Origin: Sinorhizobium sp. A49
Lineage (GTDB): Bacteria; Pseudomonadota; Alphaproteobacteria; Rhizobiales; Rhizobiaceae
Length of the DNA stretch: 64,000 nt
Direction of reading: 5' to 3'
Assembly: GCF_002002725.1 (NCBI RefSeq)
Contig: NZ_MUNW01000051.1
Coordinates: 141,869-205,868 of the forward strand
Position numbers and translations under genes: made by a program
Shown: positions 1-8,777 of the stretch, in pieces
How positions within the stretch are numbered: position 1 is the stretch's first letter
Layout of the letters: every line of letters begins with the position of its first letter
Notes under the pieces: generated by a model
The model's database searches: none
Told to the model about the DNA's origin: nothing
The model's input: the letters and a program-made list of their open reading frames with translations, nothing else

Positions 1-108
1 TCTCAACCAGAAGTCGATTTGCCGCCCCCGCGCATGGACGCGATCGAGTTCATCGACGAGCAATTGCCAATTCGCATCAACGGTCACGAAATCTACTCCA
101 GGAATTGA
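1..108 (+). CDS. C-terminal end of an unidentified protein (cut by window edge)
   Basis: An open frame enters from the left edge in frame 1 and ends at the TGA at 106-108. The 35 visible residues are mostly acidic and hydrophilic and end in HEIYSRN. They are too few to identify a family. The frame overlaps the 3' end of the convergent glycosyltransferase gene by 16 bp (93-108), which is the usual tight tail-to-tail packing of this genome. The alternative is chance read-through of a non-coding end, but the codons favour G/C in third position. Function unknown. Confidence 0.45.
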   Translation, partial: SQPEVDLPPPRMDAIEFIDEQLPIRINGHEIYSRN

Positions 109-1181
109 CTGAAAATCTCGTCCAATCGTCTTGCCGCGGCGGCAAAGGATCGCTCTTCGTGAACAAAGCGGCGGGCGTTTTCGCCAAACTGTCGGCGAGT
201 CTCCGGCTGATCGATCATGTGGCGGATCGCGGCTGCATAGGAATTGATATCGCCTTCCGGCGTCAGCAGCCCGGTCACGCCATCCCGCACCACCTCCGGC
301 ACGCCAGCCGTCCTTTGCGCGATGACCGGAAGTCCCGCCGCCTGCGCCTCGAGATAGGCCAATCCGTAGGCTTCGCCGCAGCCAGGCCAAAGGTAGAGCG
401 CACTTTCGCCGAGGATGCCCGGGATCTCGCTCGCGTCTTTTTCGCCGAGCCATGCCAGCCGACCCGCCGGCAACGCGGCAAAAGCATCGCGGACATCCGG
501 CCGGCATGGCCCATCGCCGACAATGGTCATGGTCCAAGGGCGATCGGCAACCATGGAAAGGGAACGGGCAAGCATCTGATAGCTGTGCATTTTGTCGCCG
601 CTACGCATCATCGCCACGGTGACAAGACGGCATTCGTCGACGGCACCGGGGGATACCGATGGGAACCGCGTCGTATCGATAAAGGGGGCCAGCATCGCAT
701 GCCGACATGCGGGCGCCGCCTCAACCAGGCCATCGCGATCCCGCTGCGTCAGGCAGATATTGACCGCGGCCTGCTCGATGGCGGCAAGCACATGGCGTTG
801 CGCGACGGCGCGGATACCTGCGTTTCGCCGCAACGAGTAGGAGGCTTCGGCAGTGACGTAGGGGATGGAAAACTCGGCCGCAAGTCCCGGCCCGATCAGA
901 TCCGGCGCCTTGTAGTAGGGGTGGTAGCAGAACCAGGCATCGGGCGACGCTCCTGCCAGCCAAAGCTTGCGAAGACGCTCTGTTTCGCCCGCGGCCGCTG
1001 CCATCGTCAACGCAAACTGCGTCTCGGAACCGTCGGCCATGAAGCTGCGCAGTTCGCTTGCGATCGACACTTCGTGCCCGGCTCGTCCCAGCGCATCGAT
1101 CAGCATGCGCGCCATCAACCGGTCGCCGGACGGAACAGGGTGGCTGGGCGATTTCAGCGGTGCGTAGAAGGCGATTTTCAT
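93..1181 (-). CDS. GT4-family glycosyltransferase
   Basis: The product is a cytoplasmic glycosyltransferase of the GT-B fold that would move a sugar from a nucleotide-sugar donor to a glycan or lipid acceptor; the acceptor cannot be read from sequence. The N-terminus MKIAFYAP begins the acceptor Rossmann half, with a Pro/Ser/Gly-rich loop (residues 9-20). The C-terminal half holds the GT4 donor-site signature: Glu in GEAYGLAYLE (E-x7-E), followed by AAGLPVIAQ and GVPEVVRDGVTGLL. The frame runs open to 1463, but homology begins at the ATG at 1181, giving 362 residues, normal for the family. The extra upstream 94 residues are Arg/His-rich and not protein-like. No strong Shine-Dalgarno precedes 1181. 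A Sinorhizobium exopolysaccharide or lipopolysaccharide role is only a guess. Confidence 0.85.
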   Translation of the reverse strand: MKIAFYAPLKSPSHPVPSGDRLMARMLIDALGRAGHEVSIASELRSFMADGSETQFALTMAAAAGETERLRKLWLAGASPDAWFCYHPYYKAPDLIGPGLAAEFSIPYVTAEASYSLRRNAGIRAVAQRHVLAAIEQAAVNICLTQRDRDGLVEAAPACRHAMLAPFIDTTRFPSVSPGAVDECRLVTVAMMRSGDKMHSYQMLARSLSMVADRPWTMTIVGDGPCRPDVRDAFAALPAGRLAWLGEKDASEIPGILGESALYLWPGCGEAYGLAYLEAQAAGLPVIAQRTAGVPEVVRDGVTGLLTPEGDINSYAAAIRHMIDQPETRRQFGENARRFVHEERSFAAAARRLDEIFSQFLE

Positions 1182-1255
1182 GCAGGCGGAGCTATCTCGT
1201 CTTCCTGGTATGGTGTCAACGGCGGCGGGTCGTGCAGGCGCAACCTTTGCTCGCG

Positions 1256-1540
1256 TCAATTGACGGGGATGTCGAAGTAATCCCTTCGAACGAGCCTCAG
1301 CGATCGGTCGGGCTGGATGATATAGCTTTCTTTGACAAAACTGCTTCCGCTCATGAAGGTGTGCGGCACGATGCTGCCGACCGGTGCCTTCGTCAGCTTG
1401 GTGCGCGGTTGCCCACCATAGGTGATGCTGCCCGGTATCGGCTCCAGATCTGGCGTCGTGCAACTGGCGAGACTAAGGCTGATGGCGGCAAACAGCAGCA
1501 GAAATCTGCCTGAACGTGACATGCGCTTGGCTTCAGCCAT
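1256..1540 (-). CDS. Small outer-membrane-type lipoprotein, function unknown
   Basis: This is a 94-residue protein with a type II signal peptide: a basic start (MAEAKRMSRSGR), a hydrophobic stretch (FLLLFAAISLSL) and the lipobox LASC, so Cys would be lipidated after signal peptidase II cleavage. The mature part (about 68 residues) has one domain with several Thr/Ser and Pro residues and ends in YFDIPVN. I know no function for it. The ATG at 1540 is chosen because AAGGAGG sits 8 bp upstream; a later ATG at 1522 has no such site. It lies alone, 74 bp from the glycosyltransferase start, and reads in the same direction. Confidence 0.7.
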   Translation of the reverse strand: MAEAKRMSRSGRFLLLFAAISLSLASCTTPDLEPIPGSITYGGQPRTKLTKAPVGSIVPHTFMSGSSFVKESYIIQPDRSLRLVRRDYFDIPVN

Positions 1541-1673
1541 GACCAGTGCCTCCTTGCGGCCGGCCCCAACGAGGCGCATAGGGCCCATGGCGTTGCCGCC
1601 ATATCATCCATCTAGCTCTCTTACCCTTATCGTCAAGAACGGCGCCGGCCACTCAAGCAGACGTGATGCCATT

Positions 1674-3128
1674 CTACTGTGCACTGGCGTCTGACGCAGC
1701 CGGCGATTTGGCCGCAGACGTTTCCTGGGCGTGTTCCGCCAAAAGTTCGTAGGCGACATAGTACTTGTAGATATTGCTGACATATTGCACCGTCTCGCGC
1801 CCGACGATCTCGGCGGCAGCATTCTCGACATTGCCGAACCACAGGTCAGGATCAAGCCCCATGTCTTTTGCCTTCGCCCGAAACTTGTGCAGGTTTCCCG
1901 GACCGGCGTTATAGGCCGCAAATGCAAAAAGGAGTTGGTTCTGCGGCGTGATCTGCGGGTCATTGATGTAGACATCGACAAGATGTCTTAGATATTTCGA
2001 TCCTGCCTCGACGTTGCGATCCTGATCCTTGTCGATCCCCTTGATACCGACGGACTTGTCGGCCGCGGTCGATGGCAGCAGCTGCATGACGCCAACGGCG
2101 CCGCGCGGGCTTCGCCTGGACTGATCGAGCTGTGACTCCTGATAACCTTGCGCCATCAGCATGAGATAGTCGAAGGAGTATGTGCCCCCATGCTTGCGGA
2201 AGATCTCTACTAGCTTCTGGAAGCGCTCCACATCCGCCGGCGCATAGGCGCGCTTCAGCATCTTGTCGCTCTTGTAGTACGTGTTCTTCAGGATGTTGCC
2301 GAATGTCGTGCCGACGCGATGCGTCTTGACGAAGGCATCCAGCGTGGCCTTCAGCCTGGGACTATCCTTGCGGATTGCCCAGGCGATCTGTCCGTGGTCC
2401 GACACCAGGATGTCTTCCCGCGCCTTGATATCCGCAAAGACCGTCGCCCAGATGTCGGCCTTGTACTTATCGACAACCGTCCACGGCAGCAGGCCGGCGT
2501 TGACCATCTCGAGCACGTCTTCGTCCTCGAGGTTTTCATCCATATCCTTGATCGATATCGGCGCACGGCCGGCTTTGACGAAGCCTTCACTCAAGGCAGC
2601 CAGATGTTCATAGTAGCTGCTTGATTTCCGGACGCGGATCTCCTGCCCACTGAGATCGTCCAGGCTGGCAATCGCCGGCGCCGATGGCCCCGTTACCAGC
2701 ACTTCCTTGGCCTCGTTGAACAAGGGGTCGGTAAAATCGACCTTGGCGAGCCTTGCCTCGGTTATCGTGAGGTTGCCCATCACGATATCGCCGCGCCCGT
2801 CTTCCAGCGCCGTCAGGAGATGCGCTCGCGGTACGGGCACGAAGGCGATGCGAATTTTCTCGATCTCCTTCTTCCGGGCCGCATTGAGCTCCTTCTCCAG
2901 TGACGTCCCGAACTCCACGGCCGTGCCGAACTGCCGGCCGCGGTCGATGAAGTAGATGGTCTTGCTGAATGGAACGAGAATGCGAATGAGGCGTCGTTTC
3001 TCCATGACGTCGAGATCGCCCAGATGCGGGGCGGTGATCGCCTGGAATGTGCTTTCGTCCGATTGTGCCCACGAAGGTCCGATCCCCGCCATTGCGAAGA
3101 GCAGGACAAGTAATGCCAGCCGTCTCAT
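1674..3128 (-). CDS. MltF-like lytic transglycosylase with periplasmic solute-binding domain
   Basis: The 484-residue product is a periplasmic or membrane-associated peptidoglycan lytic transglycosylase. After a signal peptide (residues 1-20, ending SWAQ) comes a family-3 solute-binding fold (about residues 35-270, with DIVMGNLTITEARLAKVDFTDP typical of that fold). The C-terminal SLT domain (about 295-440) contains the catalytic Glu in YQESQLD, the partner motif GAVGVMQLLPSTA and AYNAGPGN. The order bac_3-SLT is that of MltF, where the first domain regulates the lytic domain. The ATG at 3128 is preceded by GGGGAGG. It follows the MscS gene by 25 bp in the same direction, so the two are probably one transcript linking wall turnover and osmotic release. 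Confidence 0.88.
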   Translation of the reverse strand: MRRLALLVLLFAMAGIGPSWAQSDESTFQAITAPHLGDLDVMEKRRLIRILVPFSKTIYFIDRGRQFGTAVEFGTSLEKELNAARKKEIEKIRIAFVPVPRAHLLTALEDGRGDIVMGNLTITEARLAKVDFTDPLFNEAKEVLVTGPSAPAIASLDDLSGQEIRVRKSSSYYEHLAALSEGFVKAGRAPISIKDMDENLEDEDVLEMVNAGLLPWTVVDKYKADIWATVFADIKAREDILVSDHGQIAWAIRKDSPRLKATLDAFVKTHRVGTTFGNILKNTYYKSDKMLKRAYAPADVERFQKLVEIFRKHGGTYSFDYLMLMAQGYQESQLDQSRRSPRGAVGVMQLLPSTAADKSVGIKGIDKDQDRNVEAGSKYLRHLVDVYINDPQITPQNQLLFAFAAYNAGPGNLHKFRAKAKDMGLDPDLWFGNVENAAAEIVGRETVQYVSNIYKYYVAYELLAEHAQETSAAKSPAASDASAQ

Positions 3129-3153
3129 CTTGGCCTCCCCAGCCCGAGAGAAC

Positions 3154-5313
3154 CTACTCCTGCGGTGCGCCCTCGCCGAGCGCGACCGCGGCATTCTTCT
3201 TGGCGATTGCATCGCGCGTTGCCGCCGCTGCGGCCGCATTCTGCTCGTCGCCAGCCACCTGCACCGTCGGCGAGGCAAAGGAGATGCCGTTCTTGTCGAA
3301 GGCCTCCTTGATCATCGCCTGGGCCCGGCGCCTGATCTGCGTCTGATGTCCCGGCTTCGTCGTCATCGCGAAGCTCAAGGAGATACCGTAATCACCGAAG
3401 GTCTCGACACCCTTCATCTTTACCGTCTCGATAATCATCGGCCCCAGCTCCGGATCCGCGAGGAGCTCCGCGCCTATACCCTTCACCACCTTCTTCACCT
3501 TGGCAATGTCGGCCTCGTAGGACACGTTGATCAGGAACTTGTCGATCACCCAGTCGCGGCTCATGTTCTGGACGGCCCCGAGAGAGCCGAATGGCACGGT
3601 GAAGACCGGTCCGCGGTGATGCCGGAGCCTCACCGAGCGGATGCTGAAGGATTCGACAGTGCCCTTGTAGCTGCCGCTTTGGATATATTCCCCAATGCGA
3701 AAGGCGTCATCCGTCATGTAGAAGATGCCGCTGATCACATCCTTGACCAGGGTCTGTGAGCCAAAGCCTATGGCGACGCCGAAAACACCGGCGCCGGCGA
3801 TCAGCGGACCGATCTGCACGCCAAGGCCCGAAAGCACCATCAACACGGCCACGACCAGAATGAAGGCTGCAAGGAAGTTGCGCAGGATCGGCATAAGCGT
3901 CAGCAAACGAGTGTTGCGGGCACGTTGGGCGGGGTCAGTCGTTTCGAAGGCCGCATGCTTGACGCGCAGGCTGATCAGGCTCTTCGTCAGCTGCCAGATC
4001 AGATCAGCCGCCAGCAGTATGACGATACCAGCAAGGACACCACGGAAAATCCGGTTGAAGGCGTCGTCCTGGATCATCATCGATGCGTTGACGCGGAAGA
4101 CAAGCGCAAGCCAACCCGCCGCCAGGGCAATGATCACAAGTCTGGCGCCGCGTTCGATCAACACGTTGCGCATCACGCGCATGTCGTCGTCGGCCGACGT
4201 GTCCAGCATCGTCTTGGCAAAGGCGCTGGTGAAACGCAGAAGCGGCGGCAGGCCGATGATGTAGAGGCCGATCCAGAACAGAACCCGCAAGTCCGCCACC
4301 CACAGCAGCCACAACAGCACGAGAAATGCGACCATCATGATATTGCCGACCACACGGCGCGAGCCCGTGGTAGCGCCCGCAGGTCGCCGCAGCACGGTAA
4401 GGATCGCAAGCGCAAGCACGATAAGACCGAGAATGGCAGCAATAAAATTGCGAACGTCCGGGGAGACCGAAAGGGCGGTCATGGCGTCGCCGATGCCCCA
4501 TATGCCGACCGCCATGCAAATTATCGCCGCTGACGAGCGGTACCAGAACCGTGCACCCTCAGCCGTCAGCGAAAAATAGCCGGTTCGGCCGGACGAATCC
4601 GTCGCATCGACCGGTCCACCCGACAGCACGGCGGATGCAATGGTGATCAACAGACGAGCCCCGATCCAGGCAACAAGGAGCGGCGCGATCGTCTTTTCAA
4701 GCCGCAACGGCCAGTCGGCCACGGCAAGCACGGTGGTCGCGGTAACCGCGAACACGAGCAGCGGCAACACTTTGACGAGCATAGAGCGGGCGGGGCCGGT
4801 CAACTGGGTCGAACTCAATGTTCGTCTCAGCAGGTAGCGCAACAGGTATTCGGCGCCGTAGCCGATCAACAGGATGAAGAAGAAACCTTTGAGGATCGGC
4901 GCGGTGCCGTGGTTTTCCATCTCGCCCTGGAGGCGGACGCGCGCCGCATCGAATTCGGGACCAATGCGCGGAACCGCGTTGGTGATGCCGGTCATATGGC
5001 GGCGGAGCACAGCCGTCCAGCGCGCCGCAAACCCGGCCGCCGGAGCAGAATCGGCAGATGCCGCCGCCTCGGGCGTCGCTGCCGCGGGCCCAGTACCTTC
5101 AGGCGTATCCGGCTGTTTCGTGGCCAGCCACTGCCGAACCTCCGGATCGTTAAGCAATTCGATCAGTTGCTGAACTTTGGCCGGCTCGGTGGCCGGCGTG
5201 GACGCTGGGGTCTGAGCCTGGCTCGCAGATACAAGTCCCAAGAATACTGTCAAAAAGATAAAAGAACGGGCCACCACACCCCGGAAACCACGCGACGAAC
5301 CGACACCGGCCAT
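3154..5313 (-). CDS. MscS-family mechanosensitive ion channel with extended N-terminus
   Basis: The 719-residue inner-membrane channel would open under membrane tension to release solutes after osmotic downshock. It starts with a signal peptide (about 1-33, ending SQAQ), followed by a periplasmic Ala/Pro/Thr-rich segment and around ten hydrophobic spans. The pore-lining MscS helix is recognisable by its Gly/Ala pattern in GVFGVAIGFGSQTLVKDVIS (about residues 505-525), followed by the beta domain with the GTVESFSIRSVRLR strand. Its length and N-terminal extension resemble the larger MscK/YbdG-like members rather than the 286-residue E. coli MscS. The C-terminus is a charged Ala-rich tail. It is the first gene of the two-gene unit with the MltF-like enzyme. 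Confidence 0.9.
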   Translation of the reverse strand: MAGVGSSRGFRGVVARSFIFLTVFLGLVSASQAQTPASTPATEPAKVQQLIELLNDPEVRQWLATKQPDTPEGTGPAAATPEAAASADSAPAAGFAARWTAVLRRHMTGITNAVPRIGPEFDAARVRLQGEMENHGTAPILKGFFFILLIGYGAEYLLRYLLRRTLSSTQLTGPARSMLVKVLPLLVFAVTATTVLAVADWPLRLEKTIAPLLVAWIGARLLITIASAVLSGGPVDATDSSGRTGYFSLTAEGARFWYRSSAAIICMAVGIWGIGDAMTALSVSPDVRNFIAAILGLIVLALAILTVLRRPAGATTGSRRVVGNIMMVAFLVLLWLLWVADLRVLFWIGLYIIGLPPLLRFTSAFAKTMLDTSADDDMRVMRNVLIERGARLVIIALAAGWLALVFRVNASMMIQDDAFNRIFRGVLAGIVILLAADLIWQLTKSLISLRVKHAAFETTDPAQRARNTRLLTLMPILRNFLAAFILVVAVLMVLSGLGVQIGPLIAGAGVFGVAIGFGSQTLVKDVISGIFYMTDDAFRIGEYIQSGSYKGTVESFSIRSVRLRHHRGPVFTVPFGSLGAVQNMSRDWVIDKFLINVSYEADIAKVKKVVKGIGAELLADPELGPMIIETVKMKGVETFGDYGISLSFAMTTKPGHQTQIRRRAQAMIKEAFDKNGISFASPTVQVAGDEQNAAAAAATRDAIAKKNAAVALGEGAPQE

Positions 5314-5431
5314 ACTGATCTTACCCCCAGCGATCGGCGCAGTGCCGATCGATTCCTGTCCTCATCCGCACAAACGCTAACACAGTCCCCGGCGTTTATG
5401 CCAACTTCCGTTTTCAGTGCACCATTTCCGA

Positions 5432-8020
5432 TCAACGGCGGCGGAAACCGCCACCACCACCGCCATGAAATCCGCCTCCGCCTCCGTGAAAACCACCACC
5501 GCCGGAGAGCCCGCCTCCGCCATGAAAACCACCGCCGCCAAATCCGCCACCGCCGCCACCAAATCCGCCGGGCCGATCAAAGCCACCGCCGCCGTAGCCG
5601 CCACCGCTCGGGAGATTCAACGGACGCTGGTTGTATGACTGATGCTCGAATGAACGCTGATTGCCGATCTGACGCCCGGCACGGTCGATCGCCAGATGGT
5701 CGGGCGCGCGATTGCCGATCGCGTTCCCACCGCCCGTGGCAAGACGATTGTCGCTACGCCTGTTCAGGTTCTGCGCTGCGTCCGGGTGCTGGGTTGCGAA
5801 CTGCTGACCTGCCTTCTTCGCATCCTGGATCGATGGCTTTTGCACCGGCTGCCATCCATCCGGCGTGTGCTTCTGCCATTGGCCGTCATCGCGGCGATAG
5901 ACGTTGCCATCGCGTCCGGCGTAGACGTCACCGCCCTTGCCGCCGGCGACAAAGCCATGATTGCCGTCGGAGGTGTGCCAACGGGCAGCGGCACCGCCGG
6001 CCGTTGAGCCGCCGCTGATGCGCGCAAAGTCCGAACCGTTCTTGACCGCAGCCGTCCCCCAGCTGCCATAGACATTGTGCCCGCCCCGCGCGATCGCCGC
6101 GTTGCCAGTGCGAGGATTGTAGGCGGCAACGAAACCGCGTTCGCCGGCAGGCCCATAGCCTGCCGCACCGCGGATGTAGGTGCCGGTCCGCGGGTTGTAG
6201 GCGGCACCTGCCGCAATACCGCGATAAGGCCCGTAGGCATAACCGTAGCGTCCAAATGAACCGACCGCCGGGTTATAGAATGCGCCGACGCCATAGGTTA
6301 CCGGCCGCGGGTAATAAGGATAGTAGCCCCCGGCCCAGCCATAGTCCCAGTAATCGTCATAGTACCAGCCGGTGCCATAGACGAACGTGTCCCACGCGAG
6401 ATATGCCCCGAGATATCCCATGGTATAACCGAACCAGACCGCGTCCGGCTCGGTCTGGTAGATTCGGACATAGGTGGCGTTGTAAACCGGCGACGACGGC
6501 GGGATCGTATAGATATCGTCGGGAACGGCCTTTGCCACGCTAAACGGCCCCGTCGGTGTATCGCCGACGAACCAGACCCCGTCTTTCAACACGAAGTACT
6601 TGTCGGCGACCTTGATCACCGTCTCGTTGGTGTTGACGGCGTAGGTGAGCGACGTTCCATCGATCGCCTCGAATTTCGGGTCGCCACTGTAGGCGACGTC
6701 CACCTTCACCGAACCGTCGAGCGAGACGCGGGCCTTCTCGGGGATGCTCGCCTTCAGCCGGGCTTCGGCATTCTCCGAGGTACCCGGAACCGACGAGCGG
6801 ACCGTGTAATAGGAGGCACTTTCCGGAATATTCTGGAAATCCCGCGGAAGGTTGGGGGTCGCGAAAATCCAGGGGCCATCAAGCGACGCAGCAGAGAACC
6901 AGCGGCCCGAAACGAGCACATACCAGTTCGAATCCGCAGGCAAATAGAAAACGTCGCTTTCGGTATTCGTCGCAATCTTCAGCGCGGTCCCCGGCACCGG
7001 TTCAAGCTTCGGCTCACCGTTGAAGACGATCAACTCCGACGGTTTGTCGGAATAGACGATCTTTGGCGCCGTGCCCTCCCCGGCAACCAGAGGGATCGCC
7101 GCCTTCGCATCCTTCCAGTTGTCGTCGTCGGGCAACTTAGCGAAGAGATCGGGCAGCGCGATTGCTGGCTGCCAGCCATTCGACAGGTCTTTCGATTGTA
7201 GCCACGCCTTCTCGTTGCGCAGGTAGTAGGTGCTGTCGGCGTCGAGCTTGAACAGATCCCAATTGGTGTTGACGGCAAAAGAAAGGCCTTGAACGCCTTT
7301 GACCGGCGCGAACACCGCCTTGCCATTCGTCTGGACAAGCAGCGCCGGCGCCTTGCTGACATAGATCGGTGGCGGATCGGCTTTCAGCCCCTCGACGTTG
7401 CCGAGCCGTTCATAGTCGGCAAGGCTCGCGGTCAGCTTGTCCTCCGACAGCGTTATCGTGCCGACAGGCATCAACTTGCCGACGTCCAATGCCAGGTCGG
7501 CGAGTTCCTGCCGATCGAGAACCGAGAAATTGATTTCGTCGACCTTGATGTCGGAGACGATCACCTCGTTCGAGGCACTATCCGTCACGGTCTTGCCCGT
7601 CACCCCGATGACACCGAAGATCGGCTTGGCATCGTCGGACTGCTTGTACTCGGCAGCGATCAGGGCGTCGAGATCGGTAAAATCCTTCCAGGCATTAACC
7701 TGGGGTTGGTGGAGCGTGATCGTCGCCCCCTTGTCGGTCTTGTAGGCGCGCGGCCATCCGAGACCTTTCGGATCTGCATCGCTCAGGTATTTGCCGCTGA
7801 CGAAGCCATCCTTTCCCTCGAAGCTGACGGCGCACCATGTGCCGGCATCGTCACATTCCTTGACATCGACCTGCGCGCCCTCGTCTATCGTTCCCATGCT
7901 GTCGAACCCGGTGCCAGGACCGGCCCGAAAGTTGACCGACGCCGTGGTCGTGGCCGGACCTGCCCACGCTGGAGCGGAAGCAATGGCGAGCAGTGTCAGG
8001 GTGAAACTTATTGCGCGCAT
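5432..8020 (-). CDS. Large exported protein with SH3 domain and glycine-rich tail
   Basis: This is an 862-residue exported protein of unknown function. A Sec signal peptide (about 1-20, ending AWAG) is followed by a bacterial SH3 domain (about 25-85; NFRAGPGTGFDSMG and GKDGFVSGKYL), then several hundred residues with repeated AVNTN.../Y(Y/F)L units that may form a beta-propeller or repeated modules. Next comes a Tyr/Gly/Trp-rich segment (YYDDYWDYGWAGGYYPYYP), repeated AYNPRTG units, and a tail of Gly-rich (G)nFHGGGG repeats. The ATG at 8020 starts the signal peptide; the frame upstream to 8191 is not protein-like. A copy of the 18-bp operator lies 101 bp upstream (8122-8139). Similar proteins in rhizobia are sometimes labelled carbohydrate-binding family V/XII; the sequence itself does not prove binding. 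Confidence 0.8.
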   Translation of the reverse strand: MRAISFTLTLLAIASAPAWAGPATTTASVNFRAGPGTGFDSMGTIDEGAQVDVKECDDAGTWCAVSFEGKDGFVSGKYLSDADPKGLGWPRAYKTDKGATITLHQPQVNAWKDFTDLDALIAAEYKQSDDAKPIFGVIGVTGKTVTDSASNEVIVSDIKVDEINFSVLDRQELADLALDVGKLMPVGTITLSEDKLTASLADYERLGNVEGLKADPPPIYVSKAPALLVQTNGKAVFAPVKGVQGLSFAVNTNWDLFKLDADSTYYLRNEKAWLQSKDLSNGWQPAIALPDLFAKLPDDDNWKDAKAAIPLVAGEGTAPKIVYSDKPSELIVFNGEPKLEPVPGTALKIATNTESDVFYLPADSNWYVLVSGRWFSAASLDGPWIFATPNLPRDFQNIPESASYYTVRSSVPGTSENAEARLKASIPEKARVSLDGSVKVDVAYSGDPKFEAIDGTSLTYAVNTNETVIKVADKYFVLKDGVWFVGDTPTGPFSVAKAVPDDIYTIPPSSPVYNATYVRIYQTEPDAVWFGYTMGYLGAYLAWDTFVYGTGWYYDDYWDYGWAGGYYPYYPRPVTYGVGAFYNPAVGSFGRYGYAYGPYRGIAAGAAYNPRTGTYIRGAAGYGPAGERGFVAAYNPRTGNAAIARGGHNVYGSWGTAAVKNGSDFARISGGSTAGGAAARWHTSDGNHGFVAGGKGGDVYAGRDGNVYRRDDGQWQKHTPDGWQPVQKPSIQDAKKAGQQFATQHPDAAQNLNRRSDNRLATGGGNAIGNRAPDHLAIDRAGRQIGNQRSFEHQSYNQRPLNLPSGGGYGGGGFDRPGGFGGGGGGFGGGGFHGGGGLSGGGGFHGGGGGFHGGGGGGFRRR

Positions 8021-8121
8021 CTCGCATCTCCGACGTGGTCGAAACTGTCTTATTGCCCGCGGGTTTATACGCGGGTCGGGCCCACATTCTTCAACACCAT
8101 CGCTCCGGCCCGATCCGGCGC

Positions 8122-8139
8122 AAGTACGTAACAGTAACA
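8122..8139 (-). promoter_or_regulatory. 18-bp operator copy A (six-site regulon)
   Basis: Read towards the SH3-protein gene the site is TGTTACTGTTACGTACTT. It matches the consensus YGTWACYGTTACGTWCTT and ends 101 bp before the ATG at 8020. The left half is GTTAC instead of GTAAC, so this copy is a direct repeat of GTTAC rather than a palindrome. It also lies 150 bp upstream of the divergent XRE gene, but the orientation rule shared by all six copies assigns it to the minus-strand gene. Confidence 0.7.
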
Positions 8140-8289
8140 ACAGCCGTAACTTCGGGCCTGCCTGGGCGCGTAGCGGCTCGTTCCGGAGCAATTATGCGTG
8201 TATTGGCGCCTAGTGATTGCATCGAGTCATTTATTCGAGCAAACTCATATGTATGATTTGGTGACGCCCTACATGCGGAGGAAACACAC

Positions 8290-8748
8290 GTGAACACGAA
8301 AGCACCCAGCCAGATTGATGTCTTTGTCGGTTCCCGCGTCAGGATGCGTCGGTTGATGGCCGGGTTGAGCCAGGAAAAACTGGCGGATGGACTCGGAATC
8401 ACCTTCCAGCAGGTCCAGAAATACGAAAAAGGCACGAATCGCATCGGCGCCAGCCGGCTACAGGCCATAGCCGACGTTCTCGGCGTTCACCCAAGCTTCT
8501 TCTTCCAGGAAGGCGAAGAAGGCGCAACCCCGCGGGCGGGCCTTGGCGATGTGCGCGAACCCAACGAGATCTCGTCCTTCGTGTCGTCGAAAGAGGGCAT
8601 TGCGCTCAACCGGGCCTTCCTGAAGATTACCGACCCGGTCCTGCGCAAGAAGATCATCTCGCTGGTCGCGGCTGTCGCACAGACGCCCGAGGCAGAAGCT
8701 GTCGCAGCCCATGGCGGCGCGACGCACGCCCCTGACCTCCACGGATAG
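8290..8748 (+). CDS. PraR/CpoR-like XRE-family transcriptional regulator
   Basis: A 152-residue cytoplasmic DNA-binding protein. The Cro/CI-type helix-turn-helix spans about residues 12-68 (RMRRLMAGLSQEKLADGLGI, then QQVQKYEKGTNRIGASRL), followed by a rhizobial-type tail (FFFQEG; ALNRAFLKITDPVLRKKI). This architecture is that of PraR, a biofilm and quorum-sensing regulator of Rhizobium reported to bind CAAC-N5-GTTG. The start is GTG at 8290, eight bases after GGAGG. The SARP-like gene begins 29 bp downstream, so the two are probably co-transcribed and this regulator may belong to the peptide locus. It is diverged enough from PraR that I give no symbol. Confidence 0.82.
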   Translation: MNTKAPSQIDVFVGSRVRMRRLMAGLSQEKLADGLGITFQQVQKYEKGTNRIGASRLQAIADVLGVHPSFFFQEGEEGATPRAGLGDVREPNEISSFVSSKEGIALNRAFLKITDPVLRKKIISLVAAVAQTPEAEAVAAHGGATHAPDLHG

Positions 8749-8777
8749 GCACAACCGGTTGCCGATGAGATAGCCAG

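Noticed and set aside
5440..5610. Repeated short DNA units looking like an array
   Set aside because: They encode the Gly-rich tail of the SH3 protein in frame; unit length and sequence vary, with no spacers, so it is not a CRISPR or a microsatellite of interest.
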